Part shown: one piece after another, positions 5,407-5,626 of the stretch
Layout: each line of letters starts with the position of its first letter
Numbering within the stretch: the first letter of the stretch is position 1
DNA from: Clostridia bacterium
Lineage (GTDB): Bacteria; Bacillota; Clostridia; TANB77; CAG-508
Assembly (NCBI GenBank): GCA_900752095.1
Contig: CAADUD010000036.1
Location: forward strand, 1 to 5,626
Direction of reading: 5' to 3'
Length of the DNA stretch: 5,626 nucleotides
The notes under the pieces: model-generated
The model's database searches: none
What the model saw: the letters and a program-made list of their open reading frames with translations, nothing else
What the model was told of the DNA's origin: nothing
Program-made: the position numbers and the translations under genes

Positions 5407-5604
5407 ATGAAACAGCAAACCATTGAAATAGTAAGAGAGAGAGAGAGAGAGAGAGAGTTAACATTTAAACCAAGAGCTAGAGAAAATTTAGTTTTTTTTA
5501 CTGTACTAAAATTACATATAAAATACCGAATTTGTGAAGATGAATTATACCAAAAAAGTATAGTTCATCTTAAATTTTTTCTTTACATAGAAATAAAAGA
5601 ATAG
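5407..5604 (+). CDS. Possible 65-residue protein with an Arg-Glu repeat encoded by (AG)12
   Basis: No family is recognised. In favour of translation: AAGGA (5394-5398) lies 8 bases before the ATG, and a strong promoter stands just upstream. The peptide begins MKQQTIEIV, continues with four Arg-Glu pairs (residues 10-17) from the dinucleotide repeat, and then a basic, beta-prone stretch containing LVFFTVLKLHIKY (28-40). It has no clear signal peptide. Both other frames meet a stop within three codons after the repeat (TAA at 5459-5461 and at 5466-5468), so gain or loss of one AG unit would end the protein early. Against a real gene: the terminator-like hairpin (5537-5571) lies inside the frame, and the downstream promoter (5582-5610) overlaps the last codons. 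The transcript may instead be a small RNA. Confidence 0.35.
   Translation: MKQQTIEIVRERERERELTFKPRARENLVFFTVLKLHIKYRICEDELYQKSIVHLKFFLYIEIKE
5434..5457 (+). repeat. (AG)12 dinucleotide microsatellite
   Basis: Twelve uninterrupted AG units run from 5434 to 5457. Perfect dinucleotide tracts this long are uncommon in bacterial genomes and are prone to slipped-strand mispairing. The tract lies in codons 10-17 of the small ORF at 5407, and 24 bases keep the frame. Read-length or assembly error is a possible alternative for the exact unit number. Confidence 0.95.
5537..5580 (+). terminator. Probable intrinsic terminator
   Basis: AAGATGAATTATAC (5537-5550) pairs with GTATAGTTCATCTT (5558-5571) in a 14-base stem with one G-U wobble (5545/5563) and the loop CAAAAAA. 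Three A residues separate the stem from TTTTTT (5575-5580), then CTTT. The stem is AT-rich and the T tract slightly displaced, so efficiency may be moderate. It would end the unit started at 5350 as well as read-through from pgcA, and it sits just ahead of the next promoter. The opposite strand lacks a T tract. Confidence 0.6.
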
Positions 5605-5610
5605 TATAAT
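5582..5610 (+). promoter_or_regulatory. Strong sigma-A promoter for a gene beyond the window
   Basis: TTTACA (5582-5587), a 17-base spacer and a perfect TATAAT (5605-5610) form one of the best promoters in the window. Transcription would begin near 5617 and continue past the right edge. No start codon for the next gene is visible. Confidence 0.7.
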
Positions 5611-5626
5611 GAAGTAAAATAATAAA

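Noticed and set aside
5252..5464. Minus-strand 70-codon ORF with a Leu-Ser repeat
   Set aside because: It is the antisense of the AG repeat and the end of pgcA, with no ribosome site.
5492..5499. T8 run in the small ORF as a second phase-variable tract
   Set aside because: Runs of eight T are expected in DNA this AT-rich, and it has no clear counterpart frame downstream.

Overview
The window is AT-rich DNA whose intergenic spacers are especially poor in G and C. It comes from an endospore-forming, low-GC Gram-positive bacterium, most likely a member of the Clostridia. The main evidence is a recognisable spoIIR, which is found only in endospore formers, together with strong G-rich Shine-Dalgarno sites and A/T-dominated codon use. 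A species cannot be named from the sequence alone.

Layout. Positions 1-1444 are read on the minus strand. spoIIR (785-1444) lies upstream of murA (start at 457, cut off by the window edge). A 327-base spacer (458-784) separates them and holds a good sigma-A promoter for murA and an unexplained long imperfect hairpin (604-741). A 186-base divergent spacer (1445-1630) follows. Its plus-strand promoter carries a perfect 17-base palindrome over the -10 box. The plus strand then carries an unrecognised 182-residue protein (1631-2179), a eukaryote-type UDP-sugar pyrophosphorylase (2314-3558, own promoter) and an alpha-phosphoglucomutase of the PgcA type (3609-5339). The last two appear to form one operon. 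The final 290 bases hold a compact unit: promoter at 5350-5378, a possible 65-codon ORF carrying a perfect (AG)12 microsatellite, and a hairpin-plus-T-tract terminator near 5537-5580. A strong promoter at 5582-5610 then fires out of the window.

How the genes fit together. The two plus-strand enzymes form a short nucleotide-sugar route: the mutase makes a sugar-1-phosphate and the pyrophosphorylase activates it with UTP. Motifs of the pyrophosphorylase resemble the UDP-N-acetylhexosamine pyrophosphorylase (UAP/AGX) branch, but specificity cannot be settled here. MurA uses UDP-GlcNAc for the first committed step of peptidoglycan synthesis, so much of the window concerns the cell envelope. SpoIIR adds the forespore-to-mother-cell signal that activates sigma-E.

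The observations most worth checking are the dinucleotide repeat inside the small ORF (a possible phase-variable locus or small RNA), the long hairpin between spoIIR and murA, and the palindromic operator candidate ahead of the unknown protein. No complete new defence or mobile system is visible, and there are no CRISPR arrays, tRNAs, rRNAs or transposase genes.
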